Positions 18,178 to 28,983 of a stretch of DNA of 62,553 nucleotides are shown piece by piece. Origin of the DNA: Desulfuromonas sp. (lineage in GTDB: Bacteria; Desulfobacterota; Desulfuromonadia; Desulfuromonadales; Desulfuromonadaceae); contig PKUE01000025.1 in assembly GCA_002869685.1 (NCBI GenBank), positions 1 to 62,553 on the forward strand. The letters are read 5' to 3'. The position numbers were made by a program, and so were the translations under genes. Each line of letters begins with the position of its first letter. Position 1 is the stretch's first letter. The notes under the pieces are model-generated. The model worked only from the letters and a program-made list of their open reading frames with translations. It searched no databases and was not told the origin of the DNA.

Positions 18178-19936
18178 CAAAAAGGGGACATATCATGCTG
18201 TGGCAGCCTCTCCCGGGATTGCGATAGGTGAAGTGTATTTACTCGACCGCCAACGCATCACGGTTGTGGAGTATGACATCAATGCTGAACAGGTCGCGGC
18301 GGAAATTGATACATTTCACGGCGCAGTTGAAAAATCGCGCCAGCAATTGAGGGAAATTCAGCTGCAGCTGTCCCATCATACCCAATCAGAGCATTTTTAT
18401 ATTATCGACACCCAGTTGATGATTCTTGACGATGAGATGCTTTTGCGTGGGACAACGCAATTAATTGCGCAAAAACAGATAAATGCATCTGCAGCCCTAA
18501 AGAGAATTCTTAAACAATTTCGTGATGCATTTGAATGTATTGAAGACGAATATCTTCGCGAACGGGGCTCCGACATTGAGTTGGTCGGGGAACGTATCCT
18601 GCGTAATATTCGCGGAAAACATCAGCAACAGATTCACTCTCTGGAACGTAAATCGATCATCGTGGCCCATGATTTGTCTCCGGCCGATACGCTGCAGATG
18701 GACAAAGAACAGGTGATTGGTTTTGTGACCGACCTTGGTGGACGAACCTCCCACACGGCGATTTTGGCGCGTTCTCTCGGATTGCCGGCAGTGGTCGGCC
18801 TTGAAACCATCACTTCGGAAGTGACCACCGGCATGGCCATTATTATTGATGGCAGCCATGGTGATGTCGTTCTCGAGCCGGATGCGCCAACGTTGCAGCG
18901 CTACCTTGAAAAAAAGCGGCGTTATGAATTTTATCAACAGCATCTGCAGACGTTCTGTGAACTGCCTGCCTGTACTGCCGATGGCGAAAAAGTGACATTG
19001 CAGGCCAATATCGAATTGCCTGAAGAAGCCGATATTGCCTTGAATAATGGTGCGACCGGAATTGGTCTTCTAAGGACTGAATTCATGTATATGGCTGGGA
19101 CAACCCCCCCCAGTGAAGAGGAGCAGTTCCTCGGCTATAAGGCATTGGTTGAAAAAATTCATCCTTCGCCTGTTACGATTCGCACGTTGGATATTGGTGG
19201 TGATAAATTTGTTCAGGATCTGAGCCTGCAGGATGAAGCGAATCCAGCGATGGGGTTGCGTTCTATCCGTTTGTCTCTACATGAGCAGCAGTTGTTTCGT
19301 ATCCAATTGCGGGCGATTTTGCGCGCCTCTGCTTTTGGCGTGGTCCGTTTAATGTTTCCAATGATCTCGGGTGTTGCTGAAGTGCGTGCCTGCCGGCAGA
19401 TTCTCGCGGATATTATGGCCCAGCTGCGTCAGGAGAATGTCGCTTTTGACGAAAAGATTGCCGTCGGAATCATGATTGAAACTCCGTCTGCGGTATTTCT
19501 GGCGGATCTGCTTGCCCGTGAGGTGGACTTTTTTTCGGTCGGTACGAACGACTTGATTCAATATTGTCTGGCGGTTGATCGCAGTAATGAACATGTAGCT
19601 TATCTTTATGAACCGTGCCATCCCGCGATTTTACGCGCGTTGAAAACGATTTCCGATGCGGCAAAAAAAGCTGGAATTTCAGCCTGTATTTGTGGAGAGA
19701 TGGCGGCAGAGCCCATGTATAGTTTGATTCTGCTGGCGATGGGTTACACCGAAATGTCCATGAACAGTTGTGGTTTATCCCGGGTTAAAAAAATATTGCG
19801 GCAATGGCATACCAAAGACGGCCATGAACTGTTACAGCGTATCCTGCAGCGTTCAACGGCCGCTGAAATTGCTGCGGATCTACGGAGCACTGTCGAGAAA
19901 TATTTTCCCGATGATATGCAGGAGTGGGAGATTTAA
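18155..19936 (+). CDS. ptsI: PTS Enzyme I (phosphoenolpyruvate-protein phosphotransferase)
   Basis: Transfers phosphate from phosphoenolpyruvate to HPr. The 593-residue protein has the N-terminal HPr-binding and swivelling domain with active-site His200 (GGRTSHTAILARS) and a C-terminal PEP-binding barrel (DFFSVGTNDLIQY; CGEMAAEP). ATG18155 has GGAG ten bases upstream but lies inside ptsH; GTG18167 or GTG18200 are alternatives. No GAF domain precedes it, so it is the sugar-type EI rather than EI-Ntr (PtsP). Confidence 0.95.
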   Translation: MTNSVKTDKKGTYHAVAASPGIAIGEVYLLDRQRITVVEYDINAEQVAAEIDTFHGAVEKSRQQLREIQLQLSHHTQSEHFYIIDTQLMILDDEMLLRGTTQLIAQKQINASAALKRILKQFRDAFECIEDEYLRERGSDIELVGERILRNIRGKHQQQIHSLERKSIIVAHDLSPADTLQMDKEQVIGFVTDLGGRTSHTAILARSLGLPAVVGLETITSEVTTGMAIIIDGSHGDVVLEPDAPTLQRYLEKKRRYEFYQQHLQTFCELPACTADGEKVTLQANIELPEEADIALNNGATGIGLLRTEFMYMAGTTPPSEEEQFLGYKALVEKIHPSPVTIRTLDIGGDKFVQDLSLQDEANPAMGLRSIRLSLHEQQLFRIQLRAILRASAFGVVRLMFPMISGVAEVRACRQILADIMAQLRQENVAFDEKIAVGIMIETPSAVFLADLLAREVDFFSVGTNDLIQYCLAVDRSNEHVAYLYEPCHPAILRALKTISDAAKKAGISACICGEMAAEPMYSLILLAMGYTEMSMNSCGLSRVKKILRQWHTKDGHELLQRILQRSTAAEIAADLRSTVEKYFPDDMQEWEI

Positions 19937-20051
19937 CGCACTGCAAAAATTTGTATCGGACTCCTGTTCAACCGTGCATTATTGATTTGCTGAGGGCACA
20001 AGAATGACTTATACTCTCAGTCCGAATTTATTGAGCGAAAGGGTTATATCC

Positions 20052-21221
20052 ATGCCAATGACAGACTTTATGTTTACCTCGGAATCCGTCAGTGAAGGCC
20101 ATCCCGATAAAATGGCCGATCAGATTTCGGATGCCATTCTTGATGCCATTCTTACCCAGGACCCTACTGCCCGAGTTGCCTGTGAAACGTTGGTGACCAC
20201 CGGTATGGCTATGCTGGCTGGTGAGATTACGACGCATGCGCGTATCGACTATGCGGATATCGTTCGACAGACCATTCGTGAGATTGGCTATGTCGGTTGT
20301 GATATCGGTTTTGATGCCGACACCTGTGCGGTGATGACTTCATTGGACCGTCAGTCGCCTGATATTTCCCAAGGTGTCACCGAAGGGGAAGGGTTACACA
20401 AAGAGCAGGGGGCTGGTGATCAGGGCCTGATGTTCGGTTTTGCCTGTAATGATACGGCACAGCTGATGCCGATGCCGATTGTGTTTGCTCACGATCTGAC
20501 TCAGCGTCTGGCAACAGTCCGTAAGGAAAAAATCGTTGATTTCCTGCGCCCTGACAGTAAATCTCAGGTATCTATCGAGTATATCGACGATAAACCCTCC
20601 CGTATCGATGCCGTCGTTGTTTCGACACAGCATCATCCTGATGCCACTCTGGCTCAGATTGAAGAAGCGGTGATGGAAGAAGTGATCAAGAAAGTTCTTC
20701 CCGCTAATCTGTTGGATGCCAAGACAAAGTATTACATCAACCCGACCGGACGCTTTGTCGTTGGTGGCCCCATGGGGGATTGCGGCTTGACCGGACGGAA
20801 AATTATTGTCGACACCTACGGTGGCCAGGGTTCCCACGGTGGTGGAGCCTTCTCCGGCAAGGATCCCTCCAAGGTTGATCGCAGTGCTTCCTACATGGCA
20901 CGTTATGTGGCAAAAAATGTTGTTGCTGCTGGCCTGGCTGAGAAATGCGAAGTGCAGATCGCTTATGCGATCGGTGTGGCTGAGCCGGTCAGTGTTATGA
21001 TCAACGCCTTTGGTACCGGCGTTATCGCATCAGATCAGATTGCCCGCATTGTTCGCGAAGAGTTTGATCTGCGTCCCGCAGGCATTATTGAAACTCTTGA
21101 TCTTTTGCGCCCCATTTACCGTCCTACTGCAGCTTATGGTCACTTTGGCCGTGAGCTGCCCAATTTTACCTGGGAAATTACCGACCGGGTTGACTCTCTG
21201 CGTAGTCGCGCAGGCCTGTAA
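20052..21221 (+). CDS. metK: S-adenosylmethionine synthetase
   Basis: Makes SAM from methionine and ATP. The 389-residue protein has the family motifs [17 protein letters not shown] near the N-terminus and [15 protein letters not shown] in the catalytic core. An in-frame ATG at 20004 is possible, but ATG20052 has AAAGGG eight bases upstream and fits the family length. I saw no SAM or SAH riboswitch in the 115-base gap after ptsI. A strong hairpin follows the stop. Confidence 0.97.
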   Translation: MPMTDFMFTSESVSEGHPDKMADQISDAILDAILTQDPTARVACETLVTTGMAMLAGEITTHARIDYADIVRQTIREIGYVGCDIGFDADTCAVMTSLDRQSPDISQGVTEGEGLHKEQGAGDQGLMFGFACNDTAQLMPMPIVFAHDLTQRLATVRKEKIVDFLRPDSKSQVSIEYIDDKPSRIDAVVVSTQHHPDATLAQIEEAVMEEVIKKVLPANLLDAKTKYYINPTGRFVVGGPMGDCGLTGRKIIVDTYGGQGSHGGGAFSGKDPSKVDRSASYMARYVAKNVVAAGLAEKCEVQIAYAIGVAEPVSVMINAFGTGVIASDQIARIVREEFDLRPAGIIETLDLLRPIYRPTAAYGHFGRELPNFTWEITDRVDSLRSRAGL

Positions 21222-21230
21222 ATCAGTGAT

Positions 21231-21263
21231 GGCCAGGTTCCGTTTCGGAACCTGGCCTGCTTC
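21231..21263 (+). terminator. Hairpin after metK
   Basis: A perfect 12-bp stem (21231-21242 with 21246-21257) with a three-base TTT loop, followed by an imperfect pyrimidine tract rather than a clean T-run. It lies immediately before the glycosyltransferase start, so it may reduce read-through from metK into glycosyltransferase-ahcY. Confidence 0.65.
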
Positions 21264-21269
21264 ATCTTC

Positions 21270-22397
21270 ATGCCTCGCAGGGGGCTTCGGTCTGTCTTTG
21301 ATACGATGATCAGCTGCGAAACAACACCAGATCTTTCCATTATTGTTCCCGTTTGTAACGAGCAGGGGATTCTGCCTGATCTGTTCAGTGCACTGGATCG
21401 CCAGGTCTCGCTGCGTATGGAGATCATCTTCTGTGATGGTCAATCCACGGATGCGACCTGTGCCCTGATCCGGGACTATCAGCAACGTTCGTGTCACGAT
21501 GTCCAGCTGATAAGCACGGTACGTCGCCGCGCCTGCCAAATGAATGCCGGAGCCAGGCATAGTCGCGGGGCGCTGTTGTTGTTTTTGCATGCTGACAGCG
21601 GTTGGACTGAAGATGATTTGCTGTTGGGAGCCGTCAAAGAGTTCCAGAGCCATCAAATTAAGACGGATGTTGCGCTCGTTGCACATTTCAAGTTGCAGTT
21701 TACAGGTCATGACTCACCGCGTTTTTATCGTTATCTGGCTGCAAAATCCGCCTTGAATCTGCCGGGAACGGTATTTGGTGATCAAGGGCTGATGGTCACC
21801 CGCCATGCGTGGTCTCGTGCGGGAGGCTATGACGAAAGTCTTCCCATTCTCGAAGATGTTGAGGTTGTTCAAAGATTGATGTTGTCAGGACAACTTTATC
21901 TGTTGTCCGGCACGCTGACGACCTCCAGTCGGCGTTATCAACGGGATGGTGTATTGCGTCGGCAGCTGGAAAATGCTGTTCTGCTGATTCTATACTCTGC
22001 AGGCTACAGGTCGTTATTGCCTGAGGTGTTGGGGAGTTATCAGACTGAAGTGCTATCGGGGTCTCGCGCCCCCGGTCTGTTTCGTTGGCTCCATCAATTG
22101 CCTCTGTCCGCCTATTGCCGTTTCTGGTATGGTTGCGGTTCTGCTCAGGTGCGTTACTTTTGGCTTATCCCGTATCGATTATACTGGTGGGTCGGAAAAT
22201 CACCGACCCAGGCAGAATCTATTGCTAAAGAATGGCAACGCGTCGTTCAGCCGCTTATCGACACACCGCTGGTCCATGTTGTTTGGGCGGTGTTTAGTTG
22301 GATTGTTTATTATGTTTTTGTTCTGCTGAATCTTCCCCGGTGGGATATGACCGTTACTAACCAAAACTCTATCGATCATAAAAGGAGAAATCAATGA
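21270..22397 (+). CDS. Family 2 glycosyltransferase, TIGR04283-like
   Basis: A GT-A glycosyltransferase with the N-terminal pattern [11 protein letters not shown], the acidic [10 protein letters not shown] segment, and the [24 protein letters not shown] stretch typical of the rSAM/selenodomain-associated TIGR04283 group. At 375 residues it is much longer than that group's usual 220-250; the C-terminal third adds a tail with a hydrophobic helix near 340-360. The start is unclear: ATG21270 or ATG21306, neither with a good ribosome-binding site. It overlaps ahcY by four bases. Acceptor and product are unknown. Confidence 0.7.
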   Translation: MPRRGLRSVFDTMISCETTPDLSIIVPVCNEQGILPDLFSALDRQVSLRMEIIFCDGQSTDATCALIRDYQQRSCHDVQLISTVRRRACQMNAGARHSRGALLLFLHADSGWTEDDLLLGAVKEFQSHQIKTDVALVAHFKLQFTGHDSPRFYRYLAAKSALNLPGTVFGDQGLMVTRHAWSRAGGYDESLPILEDVEVVQRLMLSGQLYLLSGTLTTSSRRYQRDGVLRRQLENAVLLILYSAGYRSLLPEVLGSYQTEVLSGSRAPGLFRWLHQLPLSAYCRFWYGCGSAQVRYFWLIPYRLYWWVGKSPTQAESIAKEWQRVVQPLIDTPLVHVVWAVFSWIVYYVFVLLNLPRWDMTVTNQNSIDHKRRNQ

Positions 22398-23815
22398 GTT
22401 CGATGTCTGAAGAATCGATTGTTAAAGATATGGCTCTGGCCGACTGGGGTCGCAAGGAAATTACCATTGCTGAAACCGAGATGCCGGGGTTGATGGCCGT
22501 ACGCCAAGAATATCAAGCTGAAAAACCGCTGACGGGCGCCCGTATTTCTGGCTCGTTGCATATGACCATTCAGACGGCGGTTTTGATCGAAACGCTGGTT
22601 GCACTTGGAGCCGATGTGCGCTGGGCCAGTTGCAATATTTATTCAACTCAGGACCATGCTGCCGCGGCTATTGCGGAAACCGGTGTTCCCGTTTTTGCCT
22701 ACAAAGGCGAAACGCTGGAGGAATACTGGGAATATACCAAAAAGACGCTGTCTTTCCCTGACGGACCGACCATGATTCTTGATGATGGTGGTGATGCCAC
22801 GTTGTTGGTTCATCGCGGTGTTGAGCGTGAGAAGGAATACGAAGCGACCGGTAAGGTTCCAGCGATTTGTCAGGATCATGAAGAGATTCGCATTGTTGAT
22901 GCGCTGCTTAATCGAACCCTTAAAGAAGATGGCTCATTCTGGCGTAAACTGTCGGCCAATTTGATTGGTGTCAGCGAAGAAACAACCACGGGTGTGCATC
23001 GTCTTTATCAGATGGCTCGTGACAACACCTTGATGTTTCCGGCGTTTAATGTCAATGACTCGGTAACTAAGAGCAAATTTGACAATCTTTATGGCTGTCG
23101 CGAATCCTTGATTGACGGGATCAAGCGGGCTACGGATGTCATGGTGGCTGGTAAGCAGTGTGTTGTTCTTGGTTACGGTGATGTTGGTAAAGGGTGCGCT
23201 CAGGCTTTTCGTGGTATGGGGGCAATGGTTTCTGTTACTGAAATTGATCCGATCTGCGCACTGCAGGCATGCATGGAGGGTTTTAACGTTGTAGACATGG
23301 ACGAAGCCTGCTGTTGGGGAGACATCTTCGTCACTACGACCGGCAATGTTGACGTTATCAACCGTCGCCATATGGATCAAATGAAAAATCAGGCGATTGT
23401 CTGCAATATCGGCCATTTCGATTCGGAGATTCAGGTCGAGTCGTTATTCAGTGACAGTACTTTGAGTGTGCACGAAATCAAACCGCAGGTTGATCAGATT
23501 GAATGGCCGGATGGCAAGCGTATTACCCTGTTGGCCCGGGGACGTCTGGTGAATCTTGGTTGTGCTACCGGTCACCCGAGTTTTGTCATGAGTAACAGTT
23601 TTGCCAATCAGGTTCTGGCCCAAATTGAGTTGTGGCAGAACAATGATCAATATGAGAAGCAGGTGTACGTGTTACCGAAAATTCTCGACGAAAAAGTGGC
23701 TCGTCTCCATCTTGGCAAGCTCGGTGCTAAACTGACAACATTGACTGAAAAACAGGCGGCCTATCTTGATCTCAATGTTGATGGTCCGTACAAGCCGGAA
23801 CATTACCGCTATTAG
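22394..23815 (+). CDS. ahcY: S-adenosylhomocysteinase
   Basis: Splits S-adenosylhomocysteine into adenosine and homocysteine, removing the inhibitory by-product of methylation. The 473-residue protein is the long bacterial form, with the NAD-binding loop [11 protein letters not shown] and the conserved C-terminus [16 protein letters not shown] precedes ATG22394, which overlaps the glycosyltransferase stop (ATGA). With metK it forms two steps of the methyl cycle. A bidirectional terminator follows. Confidence 0.97.
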   Translation: MSSMSEESIVKDMALADWGRKEITIAETEMPGLMAVRQEYQAEKPLTGARISGSLHMTIQTAVLIETLVALGADVRWASCNIYSTQDHAAAAIAETGVPVFAYKGETLEEYWEYTKKTLSFPDGPTMILDDGGDATLLVHRGVEREKEYEATGKVPAICQDHEEIRIVDALLNRTLKEDGSFWRKLSANLIGVSEETTTGVHRLYQMARDNTLMFPAFNVNDSVTKSKFDNLYGCRESLIDGIKRATDVMVAGKQCVVLGYGDVGKGCAQAFRGMGAMVSVTEIDPICALQACMEGFNVVDMDEACCWGDIFVTTTGNVDVINRRHMDQMKNQAIVCNIGHFDSEIQVESLFSDSTLSVHEIKPQVDQIEWPDGKRITLLARGRLVNLGCATGHPSFVMSNSFANQVLAQIELWQNNDQYEKQVYVLPKILDEKVARLHLGKLGAKLTTLTEKQAAYLDLNVDGPYKPEHYRY

Positions 23816-23846
23816 CAAGGAATATACACGCAGTTGGTGTAGTGAT

Positions 23847-23888
23847 TTAACAGGCGTACGGATACTTTCCGTGCGCCTGTTTTTATTT
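23847..23888. terminator. Bidirectional terminator between ahcY and lptG
   Basis: A stem of about 14 bp with one mismatch, AACAGGCGTACGGA against TCCGTGCGCCTGTT, is followed by Ts on the plus strand and preceded by a TTTAA stretch. It sits between convergent genes and can serve both. Confidence 0.8.
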
Positions 23889-23910
23889 GCGATACCGCAT
23901 CACGACTGAG

Positions 23911-24993
23911 TCAGTCGCGGGTGGAGAGTAATAGAAAGATACTGACGAGAAAGAAAATGATATTTGCCGACCAGGCTGCCAGGAGAGGTGGCAGTACGGT
24001 GGAGTAGCCCAGAGCGATCAACGTCGATTGAACAATGAAAAACGAAATGCCGATCAAGACGCTGATGGAAATTCCCAGAGACAGGTTGACATTGCGACTC
24101 TTCTGCAGGGCAAAGGGGATGGCCAGAAATGCCATGATAATACAGGCAAAGGGAGTCGATAGGCGTGAATACATATCCACCCGGTAGCGGGTGGCATCAA
24201 GACCTTCCTGCTGCATCTGGGCACTGATTTTTCGGAGTTGGGAAAAATTCAGCTCCTCATTTTTCCCCGAGACCGTTCCAAAATCGTCTGGAGTTTTACT
24301 CAAGGTTAGAGGATGCTTGGCTTGCTTCTGCTCCGTGGTCAGCTGGCGGGTCTGAGGATCAAACTGGCGGATGACCACTTTATTGGCCTGCCAGTGGTCT
24401 TGCTGGTAGGAAGCAGAGTGCGCTTCGATGCGTGAAAGTAAGCGCAGTTGATCATCGACCTGATAAATTGAGATGCCGCGTAACTGTTGTGATTCGGGCA
24501 ACGCCAGTTTGACGTGGTAGAGGCTATTGGCTTCACGGAACCACAGGTCTTTACGCTTGGCCAGCATCTGTGTTTTCCCCCGGACCTCGCTACGCATAAT
24601 GTGATTGGAACGTTGGACCCCGACGGGAACCAGAAATTCATTCAGAACGAAGTTGATACCGGTCAGTACGATAGCGGCAAGCAGAAACGGTGTAACGATC
24701 CGGGCCAGGCCGATGCCGCCGGCGCGCATGGCCGTAAGCTCATTGCTCTTGGTAAAACCACCGACGGTCAGAAATACTCCCATCAAAATTGTCAGGGGGA
24801 GTACCTGGGAGACAATCAGTGGGACTTTCCAGGCGAAGTAACTGACGTACAGGTGGATAGCGGCTTCGTGTTCGAGAAAATCATCGACTTTTTCGAAAAA
24901 ATCGACCAGCAGGTAGATGCCGACAAAAGATGCCAGGGACAGTGCGGTGATTTTGGCAAATGTCGTTAAAAGGTAGCGATGGATGAGAGTCAC
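23911..24993 (-). CDS. lptG: LPS export permease LptG
   Basis: Inner-membrane subunit of the LptB2FG LPS extractor, YjgP/YjgQ family. The 360-residue protein has three N-terminal membrane helices (starting YLLTTFAKITALSLASF), a periplasmic beta-rich middle (about 120-260) and three C-terminal helices. It follows lptF with a four-base overlap. The early DFFEKVDDFLEH segment after helix 1 is typical of LptG rather than LptF. Confidence 0.9.
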   Translation of the reverse strand: MTLIHRYLLTTFAKITALSLASFVGIYLLVDFFEKVDDFLEHEAAIHLYVSYFAWKVPLIVSQVLPLTILMGVFLTVGGFTKSNELTAMRAGGIGLARIVTPFLLAAIVLTGINFVLNEFLVPVGVQRSNHIMRSEVRGKTQMLAKRKDLWFREANSLYHVKLALPESQQLRGISIYQVDDQLRLLSRIEAHSASYQQDHWQANKVVIRQFDPQTRQLTTEQKQAKHPLTLSKTPDDFGTVSGKNEELNFSQLRKISAQMQQEGLDATRYRVDMYSRLSTPFACIIMAFLAIPFALQKSRNVNLSLGISISVLIGISFFIVQSTLIALGYSTVLPPLLAAWSANIIFFLVSIFLLLSTRD

Positions 24994-26180
24994 GGTAACC
25001 GCCTTTTACGACGCAGCAACAGCGCCAGCAGTGAGTCAAACAGATCAACGATCAGGATACTTCCCGGCAAGGGGCGTTCCTTGGCGGCACGGATTAGCAG
25101 AATGATGCCAACGGCCAGAAACGCCACTGTTGGCCCCCATAAGCTGGTCTGTATAGGCCAGTTACTCTCCAGTACCATCGTTTTGGTGACGGACAGACAT
25201 AGATAGTAAAACAGAAAGACGAACAGGGCGAGGGCAAACCCGCCGCCTTTGGGAGAGCGGTGGGAGCGAATCCCCAGGGGGACGGCGAGCAGCGCAAAAA
25301 TCAGAGGCGAAATGGGTAGAATCAGCCGTTCCATCAGTTCAACACGTTGTTCACGTTGCTTTTCCGCGGGCAGTGTTTCATCCGGATTCATTAACTCACG
25401 TGTCGAGAGTTCCTTGGCTTTCAGTTTAACCTGATCGTCTTTTTTCTCTGTTGTGCTAAGGGAGAGATTGACATCGTAATCCTGAAAATCAATGACTTGA
25501 TAGGAAAGCTTTCCCGAACGTTCCACCGGGCGGTGGATCGCGCCTTGGCGCAGGTGCATATACATTGCGCCATTGCCGCGATCTGAGCGGATTTCTCCAC
25601 GTTCGGCAAGAATGATGGAGGGGGTCTGGCCCATCCGTTCGTCTGAAATGAAAACGCCCTTCATCGTATTGGTCTGATTGTCCACCTGGTTGGCGTACAT
25701 GATCAGACCGTCAAATTCTTCATTGAAAATCTGCGGCTGGAGTGCCACCGCCGCTTTACTGTAGGCGATGTCAATCAGGCGCTGCTTGAGCTTGACTCGC
25801 CCGGAAGGCTCAGCGAATAACGTAAGGTACGCGGTGAAAAGACAGACTGCCAACGAGATGATGACAACGGGTAGTGCCAGGCGGTAAAGGCTGAACCCGG
25901 CGGCTTTCATGGCGACAATTTCACTGTCGGAAGACAGGCGGCCAAAGGCCAGCATTACTGCCAGCAGGAAAGAGAGCGGCACCGTGATGACGAAAAAAGA
26001 GGGGAGCAGGCACGCAAAGAGATTGATGATCTCAGTGATTGCCACCCCTTTATCGACCACCATCTCAATCAGTTTGAGAAGTCGGCTGAGTAACAGGACG
26101 AACGTAAACAGCACCACGCTGAGGAAGAATGGCGCAACGATTTCACGAGATATATATGTTTGCAGACGTAATGATGACAT
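24990..26180 (-). CDS. lptF: LPS export permease LptF
   Basis: Partner permease of LptG with the same 3+3 helix layout and a longer periplasmic region; 396 residues. The first helix (IVAPFFLSVVLFTFVLLLSRLLKLIE) and the MKAAGFSLYRL coupling-helix segment are LptF-like. It is first in a two-gene minus-strand operon and divergent from rpsB across a 224-base gap. The ATPase LptB is at 10342. Confidence 0.9.
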   Translation of the reverse strand: MSSLRLQTYISREIVAPFFLSVVLFTFVLLLSRLLKLIEMVVDKGVAITEIINLFACLLPSFFVITVPLSFLLAVMLAFGRLSSDSEIVAMKAAGFSLYRLALPVVIISLAVCLFTAYLTLFAEPSGRVKLKQRLIDIAYSKAAVALQPQIFNEEFDGLIMYANQVDNQTNTMKGVFISDERMGQTPSIILAERGEIRSDRGNGAMYMHLRQGAIHRPVERSGKLSYQVIDFQDYDVNLSLSTTEKKDDQVKLKAKELSTRELMNPDETLPAEKQREQRVELMERLILPISPLIFALLAVPLGIRSHRSPKGGGFALALFVFLFYYLCLSVTKTMVLESNWPIQTSLWGPTVAFLAVGIILLIRAAKERPLPGSILIVDLFDSLLALLLRRKRRLP

Positions 26181-26248
26181 AACCGCAGGATGGTATTACA
26201 GTTGCCGCAGATTGTAAATGTCTGCATCCGCTAAAAGCATGTTTTTCC

Positions 26249-26276
26249 TTGCGAAGGGGCAGGGGCTATGTTATTT
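26249..26276 (+). promoter_or_regulatory. Candidate rpsB promoter
   Basis: TTGCGA at 26249 and TTATTT at 26271 with a 16-base spacer resemble a sigma-70 promoter. Initiation here would leave a 5' leader of about 120 bases, long enough for the structure at 26320-26384. The -10 match is weak. Confidence 0.35.
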
Positions 26277-26319
26277 AAGCGCGGTACGTTCAACGACGCA
26301 CGTCTTCATGTGTAATAAG

Positions 26320-26384
26320 CGTGGTGTTTACCAGTGGGGTAAATGACGATAGCGAGCTTTCATGAAGGCGGAGGTTAAACCACG
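26320..26384 (+). promoter_or_regulatory. Structured 5' leader of rpsB (possible autogenous control element)
   Basis: CGTGGT (26320-26325) can pair with ACCACG (26379-26384), extended by TT/AA and ACC/GGT across a bulge and a mismatch. The closing helix encloses about 40 bases, including a small inner hairpin around 26357-26368. S2 represses its own mRNA in other proteobacteria through a structured leader. Similarity to that element is inferred from position and foldability only. Confidence 0.45.
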
Positions 26385-26404
26385 TGAAATGAGAGGAAAA
26401 TCGT

Positions 26405-27178
26405 ATGTCTAAAGTAACAATGAAGCAACTCCTGGAAGCGGGTGTTCACTTTGGTCACCAGACCAAGCGCTGGAACCCCAAAATGAAGCCTTATATCTTT
26501 GGTGCCCGTAACGGTATCTACATTATCGACCTGCAGCGCACTGTCCGCTACTTCCGCACCGCCTACAGCTTTATTAAGGACGTTGTTGAGAATGGTGACA
26601 GCATCCTGTTTGTCGGCACCAAGAAACAAGCCCAGGATTCGATTCGTGAAGAAGCTGATCGTGCAGGTCAATACTATGTCAACCACCGCTGGTTGGGTGG
26701 TATGCTGACCAACTTTGCTACCATTAAAGGCAGCATCGATCGCTTGAAAAAAATTGAAACCATGGCAGAGGACGGCACCTTTGAATTGCTGACCAAAAAA
26801 GAGTGTCTGCAGCTTGAGCGTGAGCGGATCAAGCTGGAAAAGAACCTCGGCGGTATCAAAGGGATGACCAAACTTCCCGGTGCCATGTTTGTTATTGATC
26901 CGAAAAAAGAGGCTATTGCTGTTTGTGAAGCAAAAAAACTGGGTATTCCCGTTGTAGCCGTTGTTGATACCAACTGCGACCCCGACGAGATTGATTACAT
27001 TATCCCCGGTAATGATGATGCGATCCGTGCGATCCGTCTGTTTGTTTCAAGCATGGCCGATGCCAGTCTTGAGGGTGCTCAAGCCCACCAAGCTGCAATT
27101 TGCTCTGATAACGAGGGTGGTGATGTTGCCGTAGAGAAGGCGGCAGCGCCTGCTGAAAGCGAAGCTGCTGAAGCTTAA
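26405..27178 (+). CDS. rpsB: 30S ribosomal protein S2
   Basis: Small-subunit ribosomal protein of 257 residues with the signature regions [21 protein letters not shown] and [32 protein letters not shown] precedes the ATG. The C-terminal 25 residues are Ala/Glu-rich, as in many bacteria. It heads the rpsB-tsf-pyrH-frr run, with a terminator between it and tsf. Confidence 0.98.
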   Translation: MSKVTMKQLLEAGVHFGHQTKRWNPKMKPYIFGARNGIYIIDLQRTVRYFRTAYSFIKDVVENGDSILFVGTKKQAQDSIREEADRAGQYYVNHRWLGGMLTNFATIKGSIDRLKKIETMAEDGTFELLTKKECLQLERERIKLEKNLGGIKGMTKLPGAMFVIDPKKEAIAVCEAKKLGIPVVAVVDTNCDPDEIDYIIPGNDDAIRAIRLFVSSMADASLEGAQAHQAAICSDNEGGDVAVEKAAAPAESEAAEA

Positions 27179-27202
27179 TCACAGCGCATCAGGTTAGACT
27201 GG

Positions 27203-27230
27203 AAGCGACCAGAAATCTGGTCGCTTTTTT
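27203..27230 (+). terminator. Terminator between rpsB and tsf
   Basis: A perfect 10-bp stem (27203-27212 with 27217-27226) with an AAAT loop runs into six Ts. It probably makes S2 output higher than that of EF-Ts, since read-through is needed for the downstream genes unless a second promoter exists. Confidence 0.88.
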
Positions 27231-27312
27231 CACGTCTTAAACGTGCAAAATCGATTTGATCGACTAATAATATTTAAGATCGTTCCGGCATAGTTGGAAC
27301 AGGAGGCGAATT

Positions 27313-28227
27313 ATGGCAAAAATTACTGCATCAATGGTAGCTGAACTGCGTGCTAAAACTGGCGCGGGCATGATGGATTGTAAAAAAGCTCTGAGCGAAA
27401 CAGACGGAAACCTTGACGACGCGGTTGATTTTCTGCGTAAAAAAGGCCTGTCTGCGGCCGCCAAGAAATCTGGTCGCGTTGCTGCTGAAGGCGCAATTGT
27501 TGCCGCAGGTGAAGGCGCTGTCGGTGTTCTGGTTGAAGTCAATGCTGAAACCGACTTTGTTGCTAAAAATGATGCGTTTTGCGGTTTCTCTTCTGCTGTT
27601 GCTCAAGTTGTTGCATCTGAAGCTCCGGCTGATCTGGATGCCCTCAAATCTCTGGCATTCCCCGGTACTGATCGTAACGTCGGTGAGGAACTGACTCATC
27701 AGATTGCTACGATCGGCGAGAATATCAATATTCGTCGTTTTGCTCGTCGCGAAGTGGGTTCCGGTGTTGTTGAATCCTATATCCATGCCGGCGGTAAAAT
27801 CGGCGTTCTGGTTGAGCTGCAGACTGAAAAGGGTGATGACCCCGCTGTTGTCGCTGCGGCGCGTCAAATTGCCATGCACGTTGCTGCTGCCAGCCCGCAA
27901 TACCTGTGTCGTAACGATGTACCTGAAGAAGTGGTCGAGAAAGAAAAAGAGATTATGCGTGTCAAGGCTAAGGAAAGTGGCAAGCCTGACAACATTATCG
28001 AAAAAATTATTCTCGGTCAGATCAACAAGTTCTACGGAGAGATCTGTCTGCTTGAGCAGGCTTTTGTCATTGATCCGGACCAAAAGATCAATAAGGTTGT
28101 TGAAGCCCTGGGTAAGCAGATTGGTGCCGAGGTAACTCTGAGTGGTTACGATCGTTATCAGTTGGGTGAGGGCATCGAAAAGCGCTCCGATGACTTTGCT
28201 GCTGAGGTTGCCGCACTTACTAAGTAA
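27313..28227 (+). CDS. tsf: Translation elongation factor Ts
   Basis: Nucleotide-exchange factor for EF-Tu; 304 residues. The UBA-like N-terminus (VAELRAKTGAGMMDCKKAL) and the VEVNAETDFVAKND core motif are clear. AGGAGG lies upstream. It is slightly longer than the E. coli protein and has the expected two core subdomains. Confidence 0.98.
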   Translation: MAKITASMVAELRAKTGAGMMDCKKALSETDGNLDDAVDFLRKKGLSAAAKKSGRVAAEGAIVAAGEGAVGVLVEVNAETDFVAKNDAFCGFSSAVAQVVASEAPADLDALKSLAFPGTDRNVGEELTHQIATIGENINIRRFARREVGSGVVESYIHAGGKIGVLVELQTEKGDDPAVVAAARQIAMHVAAASPQYLCRNDVPEEVVEKEKEIMRVKAKESGKPDNIIEKIILGQINKFYGEICLLEQAFVIDPDQKINKVVEALGKQIGAEVTLSGYDRYQLGEGIEKRSDDFAAEVAALTK

Positions 28228-28236
28228 TTTTTCTAA

Positions 28237-28980
<744 letters not shown>

Positions 28981-28983
28981 CTG

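Noticed and set aside
19937-20051. Possible SAM or SAH riboswitch before metK
   Set aside because: I found no core sequence of the known SAM or SAH riboswitch classes in the 115 bases; nothing beyond AT-rich leader.
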